Assembly (NCBI GenBank): GCA_000231825.2
Contig: JH720306.1
Span: forward strand, 1,400,199 to 1,464,198
Source of the DNA: Tetrahymena elliotti 4EA
Taxonomy: Eukaryota; Ciliophora; Oligohymenophorea; Hymenostomatida; Tetrahymenidae
Reading direction: 5' to 3'
Length of the DNA: 64,000 nucleotides
Part shown: positions 14,316 to 27,302 of the stretch, one piece after another
Layout: every line of letters starts with the position of its first letter
Numbering within the stretch: the first letter of the stretch is position 1
Program-made: the position numbers and the translations under genes
The notes under the pieces: generated by a model
Told to the model about the DNA's origin: nothing
What the model saw: the letters and a program-made list of their open reading frames with translations, nothing else
Database searches by the model: none

Positions 14316-15553
14316 ATTTTATATTTTGAAACTATCGATTACAATAAATAATAAAAGCTTTAAAGTTTTAAAATGATTTTTAGATTGTTTGCAAGCAATT
14401 TGTTGTCTACTTAAGTATTTTTGTTTGTTTTTGGAAAATTGAGATCTCGCAATATTCTTATATAAATATATCAAAATTCAAATTATTATTTTAAATTAAT
14501 CCAAATGTCTTTATCAAAAAATTAAGTATTTGATTTAAAATAAATCAATCAAAATTCAAAAAACATTAATTTCAGAAAGTTAAATCCTGAATTTAAAGTA
14601 AAATTAGATATTTTATAATTCTAATAACAAATTTGATTTACTAAGATTTGAAACAATCATACATGTCAAACAAACCAATCTCTAATTCAAGTAGAAATTA
14701 CTCTCACTTTTTTTTCATAAGCCACTCTTATTTTTAATACCAAAATACTAATACTAAATAAACATTAAATTTTTTTATTTATTGTTTCTAATTTCTAGAA
14801 TAATTTAATTTTTAAAAATTAAAAAATGAGATAAAGTATTTAATATTCATATTCCTCAACAATTATTCATCATTTTTCATTCAAAATAGTTTTTTTATTA
14901 TTAGAGAATATAAAATTTTAGTTTCTCTGCTTCTTGTAACTATTTTTTTTTCATTATTACTTAAAAATTAAAAAAATTATCCAAATATTTTGCTTGTTTC
15001 AAGGTTTAAAAAAATAACTTCCAACATCCATATCTATATATCTAGACTTTTCAAACTAAACATCCATAGATTATTATTCGATAAAAAACAAAAATTAAAT
15101 AAAAAATTATGATAATATCAATAATTTATTTTTTTTATATTATTAAGAAATAATTAATTTACTGAAAAGATTTAATTTCCACTGATAGAGTTTCAAAAAT
15201 TATGTTAAAGTATAAATGACTACTTTTAAATATCCAAATATTTTATTTATTATAAAATATATTTTTCTTATTTATATACTTATTTGAAATAACCCAAGAT
15301 ATTACTAGTTTAATTATTTTTTTTATTTTTTATCTTTAAACATCTCTTAAAGTAGTTGGAATTTTTTATTTTAATAATACTAAAATGATTTTAAATTGAA
15401 TAAAATTAATGATATGAAGTTTATTTGAAAGTAATATTAAATACTAATTAGTTGATAAAAAAATATTTAGGATTAATATTTACTTTAGTTAAATTTGTAT
15501 AATTGTATTGTATTAATATTAATAACTAATTAATTAAAATAAAACGCTATAGA
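14316..15553. other. Divergent intergenic region
   Basis: The 1.2 kb between the divergent starts of the IP3 receptor gene (-) and the ankyrin gene (+) must hold both promoters. It is almost pure A/T with poly-A and poly-T runs. No TATA-like element, ncRNA or repeat stands out against that background. Confidence 0.6.
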
Positions 15554-18500
15554 ATGGATTAGGCAATAAAATAACAAAATTGGGAATCTCTTCTTGTTTA
15601 AGAACTGTTTAATGAGGATATTCTTGAATTCATTGATAATGGATTGAATCGAAAACCCCAAAAGCTACTTTATATCTTATTTAAATTGTTATAAAGTTAA
15701 AAATAAAATAAAGAGAATTAAAATAATCAATAACCTGATTAAGATTCTAATTTGAAGTATGTAGAAGATGAGAATGATGATTTGATGTTGGAAAAATTTT
15801 TGAAGACTTAGATTATGACTTATGATAAAAATATATTAACTATAATAAATTGCTAAGAATTGGTTAAAGCAAAAGAGGAGTAATACAAATATATAGTCAG
15901 ATTAGATGACCAAATCAAATCAAATTCTTTGAAGCTTGAATTTACTCAAGAAAGTCAGCTTTAAGATTTTCATTAATAATGTGTAGATAATAAGTGGAAA
16001 AATTATAATTTAATTTCATTTTATGTCTTCATTTCTTTGGGAAAGAGTAAGATATGGCCAAGATTATTCAAAGACATTAAATCTGGTAAAAAAGTAGAAC
16101 GTTAATGGCAAGTACATTAATTCTTTGATTAATTTAGGTATTTTATTTATTAGGTCTTTCATTTATAAGAATTGAATTATTTGAATATGTTTTTTTAATA
16201 ATAATAGAAATGATTTTAGCAGTATTGTTAAATAAGGATTCAACTCTTCTGTCATATCAAAAAAGCATTAAAAGGAAATTGATAAATAAACTATATTTTA
16301 AAAAAGCAATAACTCATTTATCTAAGCTGTCAGAGATAATTCAATTGAAAAAGTTTAGTAAATGCTAGTAGAGGGAACAAACATAGAAGCAGTAACAAAA
16401 AAACTTTAATTTAACATGAAATTCTCATTCAATTTTTTTTTGCTTTAAATGAAATAGATTGATACAGAAGAATAATATACTGCTGCACATATAGCTTGTG
16501 ATATAGGCAATATGGATATGATTAGATTACTTGATTCATTTAATTCTAATTTTGAAGCCCTTGATCATGAATAAATGACACCATTGTACTATGCTATTAG
16601 AGGAGAAAATTTATCAGTTGTTAAATTTCTTGTTGAAGAGAAAAAAGTTAATATTGAACACTAAGAATTCATGCATAGGACTCCTTTTTATTGGGCTTGT
16701 TGCCTAGGAAAGTAAAAAATTAATCAATCAATTAAACTTTATAGACGCTTTGAAAATTATGACTAGACACATTAAGAGTTATCAACAATTAATTTTTGAC
16801 TGATTTTTTTTTTAAAAAAGCCTAAGAATCATCAGATTTTTGGCTGAGGCAGGAGCAGACATTAATGCGAAGACTAAATTAATGAGAACAGCACTTAATA
16901 AAGCTTGCTTTTTAGGAAGAGCCGATGTAGTTTCCTACCTCTTATCTCTACCTTAAATAGATTTTGAATGGGGAGATACTAAAGGAAGAAATCCACTTCA
17001 TAATGCTATTTTTGGCCCTCGAGGTGGCAGGGAAGGAAAAAAAGTAGTTCCAAAAGGACTTAATTTACAAGTCTAAATAATTAAAATATTTTTTGATAAA
17101 TAAGTTTCAATTTTTCTTATAACAAAAAACCTATTTTTAGATAAAATATATTTTTTTCTTTTTAATACATAAAGGTGGGAACTTTTGGTAAGGACTGCCC
17201 TGAAGCTGCACTTTTACTTTTAGAAAAAGGAGTTAATGTTGATGCTGAAGATGTCGATCAGTAAACGCCATTACATATAGCTTGTAGCTCAGAAGCTCTA
17301 GATAGCATTCCTCTTCTGATCTCTTATGGAGCAGACGTAAACAAGCAAAATAAAGTATATTTCTAAATATATTTTTATAAAATGACAATAATTTTTTTGT
17401 TTAAGTTTGGAGATACACCTTTGCATTTTGCTACTAGATTTGGACATATTAAAACAGTAATTATGCTTATTGAGTAATTTAATGCTCTAATATTAGAGGA
17501 TTGTAAAGGGTAATTATTTATCTAGTTATTTACTTAATGAAATGTTTTTAAAATCTGTTATGTAAAAATAGATATACTGCTTTGGATAATGCTCTTCTAA
17601 GCAATCACCTTGATATTTATACTTATTTAATAGAAAAAATAGCAAGAGAATTCATTTAAACGCCTGATTAAAAATATCGACATCTAAAGAATTTAATTAA
17701 TTAACATGAAAATAAAACTCAAAAGCTCTATTTATAATTATTCATAAATAACGTTGTAGATGCTGATGATTATCAATACTTTTTTACAAACGAAATAATT
17801 GAAATGCTTCCCTTACTTAGAGATCTTGATATGTTTGATATGCTTTCTTAAAAATTCAAAGCCTTCTTTGTATAAGAAGAGTAAATTATAAACCTTCTCT
17901 TAATTATTATTAAATCAAGAAAAATGGATTTTTTTAACAAATTGTTTGAAAGCTTTATTGATGTCTTTTAATAATTTGAGTTTAATGTAAATTTTATTTT
18001 TAACATTTTTATTTAAATATTCTTTATCCCTTAAATAATTAAGAATGTAAAAGATATTCTGCGTAATATTGTTGAATATAACGACAGAGAAATTGTTTAG
18101 ATTGCTTTTACATTGAATCTAAATATTTTCGATTATAGAAATCCAAATTAAACTAATAATTCCTTCTTACATGATCTCGTGTAAAGAAGAAAGACAGGAG
18201 TCATCATCAATTTCATCAAAGTTGTAAATAATGTAAGCAAAAGAAATTATCTTTTTATCTAAATTTATTTTGTTTTCTCTTTTAAGTTTTTTAACGCCTA
18301 TCATCTATCTTTTAAAGTGGAGTGGAGTTACTATTAAATAAATTCAATCTCAGCTATCAAAGCTCCAAATCAAATGTAATCTTCAAATAGGATCTACTTT
18401 TTTCATAAAATTTATCTCCAATTTTTGTTCATTTGAAGATAACATGAAATATGAAATTTCAATAGGCTTTTTAAACTTTCCTATTTTCTCAAAAATTTTT

Positions 18501-21500
18501 CAATTGGCTACTTTACAAAAAAGTTAAAATTTTTAATTTTTTTAGAGATAAATTAATATTGAATTATTCATAAAATAATGATTCCTTTTTTGCTGAATGA
18601 TTTTCATATTTCTATTTTTACTCATTAATGTTTAATTAGTAATCATGAAGATTTTAATATATGAGTTACTTTACTTAATATTTTGCTTTTATTTATTCAT
18701 TATTTAACAAAAATAAAGAAATACCCTTCAAGCTAGCTTAAAAATAAATTTTTGAAAGAGAAATAAGGAGATTTAGAATTCGCTAAAAATTTTGTTCTAA
18801 TGAAAAACGATGTGAATATGAATTGTATTGAATAGGCAGTGATATTAAAGTTTTTTGATATATACAATCTATTGGAGTAATTTTGTGTTAAGAATCTTAA
18901 TTTTGATAAGCAGCTTGTTGAATTTTAAATTCCTGAATATGATATTGTATCGGTAGAAGATTATTTAAAATAATTTAAAGAGAAAGCTTCAGAAAATGCA
19001 TTTAATGAAGAAAAAGAGCATTTCGGATATCTAATTGAACCTGAATTGAAATTTAATATGAATAAATCTCAATTAGAAAAGATAATTGAGGTAAATAATT
19101 AATATTTATTTTTATTTAATTATATTTTTTTAACACAGGATGTTAATTAGACTAAAAAAGTTGATATTTATGATTTAAATATTCAAAATGATTATTAGTT
19201 TTATGAAGAAATTAACAGCTTTTCTTTTGATGAAAAACCTATGCATATAAAGAATAAAATGAATTAATTACCTTCTATCTTTGTGGATAAAGAAGAATAA
19301 CTTATAGAAAAAGTACTTCCAGATCTTTTATAGCATTAAGTTATAGGTATTGATTTAGAATATTGGACTGATAACAAAGATTAAAAACTCTCTTTTATTT
19401 GTACTTTATAATTATCAACATTATCATCTAATTTTGTTATTGATATTTTGAATCTAAGAAAACAAGTTTCTATTCATCTTAAGAGCATATTTGAATCATC
19501 TAAGTTTATCAAGGTTATTCTTAAATTATCACTTTTTAAAATTAAATTCTCAAATTTTATAATTTAAAATAGGTATTTCATGGTGGTGAAACAGACTTAA
19601 AACTGTTAAAAAAAGATTTAAATTTTAATTTAGTCAATATATTTGATACAGCTAAAGCCTATTTGAAGTAAAATTAAGCAGCTGGGTCAGTCTCATTAAG
19701 TTCCCTTAGTTAATAATATCTTAATTTTAATGTAGATAAATAATACTAAACCTCTGATTGGAGAATAAGACCACTCCCAAAACCTATGCTTAACTATGCT
19801 ATGTATGATTCTTTCATAACAATGGTATTATTCTTTGTTATGAAATCAACAATATCTTAAGAAGATTTGTGCACAATATCTATAAGCTGCAATAAAATGT
19901 GCATTAAATAACTAGAAAAATCCTCGTTTGATTTTAATAAACTATTTTTAATTAAAGACAATCATAATATTTAATGAAAAAGTAATCAATCAATTACCAA
20001 TTTATTTAAATTTTCATATGTTATTTTTTATGTAAAATGCATGTCAATTATGCTTCTAAAAAGATTCTTCAACTGATTCTAATATTTCTGATATCTTGTC
20101 TGTTTTGGGTAATTCTAATTAGATGTATATCCAGTTACTCTGCTTTCTTTTAATTAATTATTAAACATTAAAATTTTTGGAGAACTTATTAAAAATTATG
20201 GATTTAAAATCTTAAGAAAATTTAGAGTAAATTGACGAGAAAGAAATTGATTAGAGCTTATCATCAATGTCTGATATTTAAGAAAATCAGTTTGAATAAT
20301 TCGAAATAAAGTAGGAAGCAAAATATAATAATCAATTTCAGAATTTTGGATTGAAAGTTGAAGTTGAGGTGTGTCATGATAATTAAAAAGAGTTTATAAA
20401 TGATGTTTCAGCATTTTACTTAAATGAATCTGAAAGAGAAATATACGCTAATACTTTTAAAAAAAGATTAGGGCATTTACTAATCATGATTTGTAGTAGA
20501 AATTAAATTACAGAGGTGTACTGGTTAAATGATGATTTATTGAACAAAAAAGTTGACTAAGTTTAAGATTAAGATGAAAAACAAGATGAGTAAATAGTTT
20601 TATCATATTTACACAAGACTAGATAGCTCTCCTGCCTTTTAAGAAGAGTAAATGATTAAATCTATGCAATCGTAGGATAAACTGATGGAAAAATTCTTTT
20701 TATTGATCCAATCAGTTAAGAATGTCGTATAGAAATATAATTTGGAGATAATATTGTTGATTTCTTTCTTGAAAAACATTATGTAAGCTTTTTAGAATTA
20801 TTAAAATATTTTTTAATTCAAATTGTTTATGAATAATTAAAAAATATAAATAGCTTATTTTTATCAATAAATCTAAACTCATTTCAGTGTTAGATATTTT
20901 AACAAATTAAGTTGTAGCTTCCTCTTAACCAATGCAACTAAACAGCTCTTAAAATTGTTTAGAAATCATTGAAAGAAATAATAGAGGAATTAAATTTGCT
21001 AGTGGTAATAAAAGTTGTGCTGTATAAATATGGAGTCTTTTATTTTAGAAATAAATATAGATGGAGAGTTAATCTTAAGAATAAAATGTAGAAATGAAAT
21101 ATTTGTATAAGCTCGACACTTTATCAGTATGGAATTTAACAGTTGATTGTCTAAGATATTTTAAAAATACTTAAAGTAAATTTATAATAAAATTTAAAAT
21201 ATTTATTCTTAATATTTATTATCAGAAAAAAATTGGAGAGACATTGAATTTGATTAAAGGAATTTTGATAGCACTATATTAGCAAGTGGAGGTAGTTTTT
21301 ATGATTCTACTATGAAATATGCTATTTAAATATTTAATTGGAAAACAAAACAACTATTAAGAATTATTGAAAATGGGCATAGAGGCTGGGTTAATTCTTT
21401 AAAATTTTTCAATGATTAAAGTGGTTATTTTATTGTTGGAAGTGCAGATAAAAATACTACAGTATATAGCTCTTTAAGTGGTTAAATAGTTAAAAGGTTT

Positions 21501-21647
21501 GAGGACTAAGACTTAGTTGTTATGCATGCTCTAAGATTATTAAATTTAAATTCTGAACAATAAAATCAACTGAAAATATCTACAGCATCTGTATGCATTC
21601 TAGGAGTTAAAGATTAGGGAAAACTTTTTATTCGCTTAATTTTTTGA
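15554..21647 (+). CDS. Ankyrin-repeat protein with C-terminal WD40-like repeats
   Basis: The start is ATG 15554 (MDQAIKQQNWESLLVQEL), followed by a Gln/Asn-rich linker. From about 16460 to 17640 several exons encode ankyrin repeats with typical TPL..A...G...VV..LL patterns: AAHIACDIGNMDMIRLL, TPLYYAIRGENLSVVKFL, TALNKACFLGRADVVSYLL, TPLHIACSSEALDSIPLLI and TPLHFATRFGHIKTVIMLI. A long middle (about 17700-20800) has no recognised domain but is rich in charged residues and Gln. Near the C-terminus are WD-like units: YAIVGQTDGKILFIDPIS, then FASGNKSCAVQIWS and FIVGSADKNTTVYSSLSG. It ends at TGA 21645-21647. At least ten short introns interrupt it. Probably a scaffold; the partner is unknown. The last exon borders are less certain than the repeat region. 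Confidence 0.75.
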
Positions 21648-22559
21648 ATTATCTTCTTAAATTTATTTTATAAATATTACTCTTCCAATCTCGGATTGAA
21701 AATAAGATTAAAAACTCATTAATCTATTTATCAAATTTATAGAATAAAAAAATTTTATATATCACCTCCTTCCTCATTTTCTTTTTAAAATTGAATTTAA
21801 TAACTTTAAAAAATTAGGCTTTCTGCTTATTTTAATTTTAATTATTAAATTTTTATTTATCAATCAAATATTTAAAATTATTTCTTTTATCTTCAAATCT
21901 GTAAATGATTGTCTTATGGTTATTTTTTTAAATCTAAATTTAAAAAATTCAAAAGCCATTTATTTCCTTTAATAATATATTTTGTTAATTTTATTTTTTA
22001 TCTTTTACTCAATAACTTTTTAATCTATATTTAGAAAGTAATTCTTTTATCTTAAATCAGTAAAAAATTGAATTAATAAAAATTTTATGAGCTATTTATT
22101 ACATCATTTATCAAATATCTAAAACCTTTATTTCAATAAATCTTTGGCTTGATTGAAATTTAGGAATGTAACTATACTCATTTAATTATTTTAATCAGTA
22201 ATATTTTGTTTTAAATTAATTATTTGATTTGTTAAAAATTTAATTTCTGAGGAAATTTTGTAAATTACCAATAATTCAAATTAAATTTTTGATTGATTTT
22301 AGATGGATATTAATGTTTTTTGAATTTTAAATTTTAATAGATTTTTACCTATTTCTTTTAAGTTTGCTTTAAGAAATAATTTTTTAACAACAAAAAGGAA
22401 AGAAGGAAAACCAATGATTTTAATGATAATTTACTTGGCTAACTAAAACAAAAAGTAAAATAAATTTAAGGATTTGAGTAATATTTAAAAATAATTATGT
22501 TATTGTTTGTATCATATATGTCAGTATATTTGTTTGCTTGAATGGATGATATATTTATA
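21648..22559. other. Convergent intergenic region
   Basis: About 0.9 kb between the convergent ends of the ankyrin gene and the kinase gene. Highly A/T-rich with many short homopolymers. I see no coding exon, RNA gene or repeat unit in it. Confidence 0.6.
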
Positions 22560-24548
22560 TCATTGAGCTTTATTTTTATTCTTATTGTGCTTTAATAAAA
22601 TTTTATCAAGGGATTTCTTGGTACGTTTATATAATTTTTCATGTAAGAAGAGAGAATCGAAGAAAGAAGCAATATTTTCGTCTTGATAATGATCCTTAAT
22701 GTTTTTAATAAAACGTTCCTTGCTGGCTATACAGAGAATGTTAATAAAGTGAATAATGTTAGGGCAGTTATCCTTGAGATTAGCAATTTGTGATAAAGAG
22801 CTCAAAAGAGAAGTGAAAACAATTCTGCTACGGGGGTTCTTTTGTAAAAATTCATTGCAAGCTTCTTGGATCTTAGCTTCATTTTCAGGTAATAAAACAG
22901 GGATGGCAACAATAATGTATTATTTTAAAGAAGCGAAATCGATTGTTTCTCTTTTGTTTAAGAAAACATCTAAGTCAATAGCTTGAACATCATCAGGTTG
23001 GGCTTCGTCAAGGATGATGAGCTTTTCCCATAAGTTCATGGCATTCTTTTAATATTCCTTAAATATTTGAGTGGCTCTTTTTAAGTCAAACTTGTCAGTC
23101 ATAATTTCGAAGTTACGATTGATATCTCTCTTCATTTCATCGCTAGTAGGGAAAACCATACCCTTCTTGAAACTTAAATCTTCGCTGGTACTGTAACCCT
23201 ATTAAATTAAAATAATTAATTAATTAGTTCATATAAATAGATATATTGATTAATTATTAACTAATAAGTATGTAAGTTAGTTACTTCTTTCTTTTAGCCT
23301 TAGTTAAGGATATTATGTTCGAAGGATTCGACAACATCGCCATCAAAAACTATTTGTTTCTTGACAGTCTTCTTATAGACACCGATTTATTTGGCCTTGG
23401 TCTTCAAGTGTTAGACAATAAATTGAACAGAGACCATGTTGTTTCTTGAACCAGGGACAATCATGTCAGCATAGTTCATGGTAGGCTTGATGTATTCATC
23501 AAAACTTCTCTTAACGAATCTGTTGTATTAATGTAAAACACCAGCAACATCTCTACCTCTTTCCTTAACATCTCTAACAATTCTTCTGCATAATCTGATA
23601 TCATCTATTTATTTTAAATTTAAGCATTTTATAATTTTAGAAAATAGGCTTTTTGTGTTGTAGCTTTAGTATCGATTTTTGTTAGTTAATTAGCTTTTAT
23701 GAATCTAATTTGAATAATAAGTGCCCTTATTTGCTGATTATATAGATAGTATATTACTTATTAAATATATTTATATCTTCTTCACCTTTGCTTTCTTTTT
23801 AAAGATATTTTTATAAAATACTTTTTGAAGCTAGTTAATTGAGCTAACTTAATTAATCTTCTATACTATACTTTTTGATATGTCCATAGATTAATTAGAT
23901 TGTTAGATTTAAAATCAATTGCTAATTAAACGAATGCTTATAGAATTTTCATTTTTTGTAAATACATTTCTTTAAATTGGGTTTTGGTTGGACATAAAGG
24001 GTAGATATAAAAAAATAGATTGTTCTATAAAAATCCGAAAGCTAATTTTTTGAAATGCAGCTAGTTGTTTTAAAAAAGTTTAATATGTTATAGTTATTAC
24101 CATCACAATGCATGAAGATTTTATATTGCATAAGTTCACGGATACGAGCATCATAGAGAGAGAGAATACCTTCGAAAAGAATAACTTCAGTAGGTTCAAC
24201 AATATCCTTTTCTTCTTCAGGAGAGTGGGTAACGAAGTTGTATCTTGGGATGGCAGCCTTTTCACCATTCAAAAGCTTGAGAAGAACTTCGTATGCTTGA
24301 TCGAAGTTCAAAGCATCAGGGTGATCAAAATTGTAATCCTTAGGGTTAACTTTTGTCTTATCTAAACCCTTGTAGAAACAGTCAAGAGGGACAATAAGTA
24401 CGTTGAAGCAGCCGTCATAAGTCATTTCTTTACGAATGTTGGTACATAAAGTAGTTTTACCAGCAGCAGAACCACCTGCAACACCAACTAAGATTCTCTT
24501 AATTTCTAATGAGTCCTTTCTTACTCTCTTGATATCCTATTCAGACAT
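22560..24548 (-). CDS. Uridine/cytidine kinase (phosphoribulokinase/uridine kinase family) with C-terminal extension
   Basis: Phosphorylates uridine or cytidine in pyrimidine salvage, in the cytosol. Three exons fit exactly: 24101-24548, 23285-23604 and 22560-23198, giving 1407 nt and 468 residues. The kinase half has the P-loop GVAGGSAAGKTT (residues 22-33), a DCFYKGL substrate segment, DHPDALNFD, VILFEGILSLYD and the CRRIVRDVKERGRD arginine motif at the start of exon 2. The kinase fold ends near residue 230. About 200 further residues (KKGMVFPTSDEMKRDINRN onward, Lys-rich end) match nothing I recognise. The human UCKL1 tail is a uracil phosphoribosyltransferase, but no PRPP-binding motif is visible here. 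Codons are less AT-biased than in neighbours and reassigned stops are few, as in highly expressed genes. Confidence 0.88.
23199..23284 (-). other. Intron 2 of the uridine kinase gene
   Basis: 86-nt intron, GTAACT...TTTAATAG on the minus strand, phase 0, between codons ending ...QKKE and starting GYSTSE. The phase is confirmed because exons 1+2 (768 nt) and exon 3 (639 nt) are both multiples of three. Confidence 0.85.
23605..24100 (-). other. Intron 1 of the uridine kinase gene
   Basis: 496-nt intron, GTAATAAC...AAATAG on the minus strand. It splits an Asp codon (G|AT) so that MHCD joins DIRLCRR, as the family alignment requires. Confidence 0.8.
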
Positions 24549-25244
24549 TATTGCTTAATAATATGCTTTTCTGATGTAATAATTTAGTTTATTAAAGTTT
24601 TTATTTCTTTTTTTCAAAAGGTTTTTATTATTTGAACAATTAATTATACTTTTTTAGCCTCTCAAGTATTTATAGATGCAAAGTAATTAAAAAAATGTTA
24701 ATTTATTTATTTATTCATATCAGTAGAATTTAGATTTAAGCTCATTCTTTCATTATGTTATTCAGCTTAAGGTGGGGGTTAATAGAACATTTATTATAAA
24801 CTGCTATTATGTATCCAAACAAAGATACATATGTAATGTCCTCTCTCTCTCTCTCCTTTCCTTTTCCAAATAATTAATAATAACATAATGTTATTCTTTC
24901 CATACTTTTTATAATTTCAACAACCTTAAAAGTTATTTGAGAATATTCTTTATTAAAAACAAAAATTACTTTAAAAAAATTCACATAGAAGTTAGGATGT
25001 AAATAATATACAAATGATTGCTAAATAAAAGTTTTAGGGGATCCTCTTGTAAAGCTGGTTAATGTTGTTTGAGTTAATGTTGCCATAAAATAAATAAAAA
25101 AAGTCAATAAAAAAGAACCCCCTTTTTTTTGGGCTTAAATATAAAATTGAATAACAGCTCTAAATAAATATCTAATAAAATGCCTAACCAGCAGCCATTT
25201 AGTTTTATAGAAATAGAATATCTAAATATTTATATAAAAACAAC
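24549..25244. other. Upstream region of the uridine kinase gene
   Basis: About 0.7 kb between the kinase start codon and the 3' end of the next minus-strand gene. It should contain the kinase promoter. The only distinct element is the CT microsatellite at 24840-24855. Confidence 0.55.
24840..24855. repeat. (CT)n microsatellite
   Basis: Uninterrupted CT dinucleotide run of about eight units, roughly 290 nt upstream of the uridine kinase start codon; it reads (GA)n on the gene's sense strand. It stands out from the A/T background and could be a promoter element or simple slippage. Confidence 0.85.
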
Positions 25245-26477
25245 TCATTTATTAGAATTTATGTATTTTAAAAGCATATCAACTGATGCTTTCTGATAAT
25301 TGTATTTAGATACAACCAGCTATTCTCTAGCTTATTACAAATATTCATTTTGTAAAGTGAAATCGTTTTCAGCTTATTCTTTAAATTTTTTTAAATTAGC
25401 TTATAAAAACTAATCTACAGGATTAACTTCTGTTTATTCCATGGTCTTAATATTTGTCCACACACTTTCTCCAAAAGCATTTCTTTATTCTATAAAATTA
25501 TCTGTTTTATTCCTTCCCTTCATAAATTTTGTCAGCTTATTTTCATACTGCTCCCATCTAGAAATAAAAAAAAATAAATACACAATTTTGTAAAAAAGAA
25601 GAGGAATCAATTAGATAATATTTGTTAAATTTCATTTACTCTTAATTTACTTAATTTAGATGTAATTTATCTATTTATCACTAAATTTGTGAACAAATAT
25701 CTATCTAAATATTCTGTTGGAATTAAATAATATACAAACCAAAAGATATCAAGTATTTAAAACCTAATAGATTATATATTCTAATGTGTTTGAACTGATT
25801 GATTACTAAAATTTGATTGGATTATGATATGAATTTTAATTAAATTACTTTTGATAAAAAGATAGTTAATTGTATGATAAAGTATTATCTATGAATTTTA
25901 TTTCATTTTCAAAGGCCAAGTTTGTCATTAATTGCTCCCTGTAAATATTGGAAGTCATTAGAGTTAATTCCTTTTACTACTTAATAATTTTTTAAGCTTG
26001 AATTCTTGTCTTTATCATCTTAACTAGATGCTTTAAGTAGTTTTTTTTGATCCTATATCTCAGCGAAAAAAACTATTGCAAGAATATTATTTTTTATAAA
26101 TCCATTTTAGAATATTTTAATGTCTTTAAGTGATTGAATTCCAATTTGGTAAATTGAAGGACTTTATTCTTTTTATGAATTTTTAACAGAAAATAAAATA
26201 TTTTATATTTCGATATCAATTATTTTGCTTTTTTGATAATTCTTTATTCTTTTTACTTTTTTTAGAAGATCTTCAACCACCAAAGCTAAATTATCATAGC
26301 AGCTCTAGTCTTTTTCTTTAAAATTTTTTACCTAATAAACATTTAAATTTTAATGCACATTTATATAGTAAATTCCTTCATTTATATTTTATTGCATTTT
26401 TCTTATTAGTAATGCTCTTCTAGCTTTTAGAAATATTCATCTTGAGCAAAAAGTAAGTTATTTAAGCTAATATTCAT
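25245..26477 (-). CDS. Unknown coiled-coil protein with probable one-base frame lesion
   Basis: Not recognised. The first ATG at 26475-26477 opens a reading frame (MNISLNNLLFAQDEYFQKL...) that stays plausible for about 27 codons. The convincing downstream frame (KEKDQSCYDNLALVVEDLL, then long amphipathic Lys/Glu/Gln helices) is offset by one base, the switch falling at an A run at about 26396-26401. An alternative start in the second frame is ATG 26395-26397 with no lesion. A final exon (about 25245-25555) encodes YENKLTKFMKGRN...FLQANLKKFKEQ and ends at TGA 25245-25247; one possible intron from about 25980 to 25550 joins them in phase. The helical pattern recalls BAR-type or coiled-coil proteins, without a decisive motif. 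A further ATG-led segment (MSYFLDEAYQKINMVYQNL, start 27043) may be a 5' exon. Confidence 0.5.
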
Positions 26478-27302
26478 TTTGATATAAAAAATAATATTTA
26501 CAAAAAATTAGCTATTATCAATTTATACAAATTTTCCAAAAAAATCAACAAAATTTGAATTATTCAAATCATTAAAAACTACAAATTAAAACCAAAAAAA
26601 ACCAAACAAATAAATAAATCAAATAAAAGTTGGCCATATAATAAGATTGATAATAGCTTTTTTTATATCACTTAAAAAAAATATTTTTAGTTATTAACCT
26701 TCATTCTCATTTTACAAACAATTTTAACAATTCTGAGATGAATTTTATGCTCCTTTTATTTCTTATGTTTACTTAATATAAATATCTAAAGAGCCTTCTT
26801 TAATTAGAAAAGCAGATTTTTATCAATCTTATGAGATCCAATTCATATTATTTTTTATAAATAAATAGATTCTTATGGCATATGAATAATATTTTTAATA
26901 ACTTTATTAGATTTCAAAATACAAAAACAATGATTTTATAATATATGCGTTGTAAAATATTTAATGTAATTTTTTTTAGTATTTACTAGATTCTGGTAAA
27001 CCATATTTATTTTTTAATAAGCTTCATCTAAAAAATAAGACATTTTCGAACAAAACTCCTTTTAAGCCCTTTAGAATCAAAGACTTTCTAGAAAATGTGA
27101 GGAATTTGATTAAAATAAATGTGGTTGATTTATCATGAGATTTGAATATTTAAAAGACTTAATTAGATGAAAATACTAAAAAATATTAAAGTATTTGATA
27201 TATTTTTTTATTTACAAATTTAATTTAATGATTTTTTTAATTTTAATTTAAATTGTTTAATTTAAAACTTATTTTTGTTTTGAATTTTTAGAAGTTTTTT
27301 TA

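Noticed and set aside
22560..23000. C-terminal half of the kinase as a uracil phosphoribosyltransferase domain
   Set aside because: No PRPP-binding loop or conserved UPRT C-terminal motif is visible; only a vague strand pattern resembles it.
24108..24365. Plus-strand open frame of 85 codons
   Set aside because: It is the antisense shadow of exon 1 of the uridine kinase, whose motifs are unmistakable on the minus strand.
27044..27302. Extension of the disordered protein gene to a TGA at 27077
   Set aside because: Using the GTAATTAC...TTAAAG intron puts the gene in a better-balanced frame that stops at 27303-27305; the longer reading is Ile/Lys/Phe-rich and unsupported.
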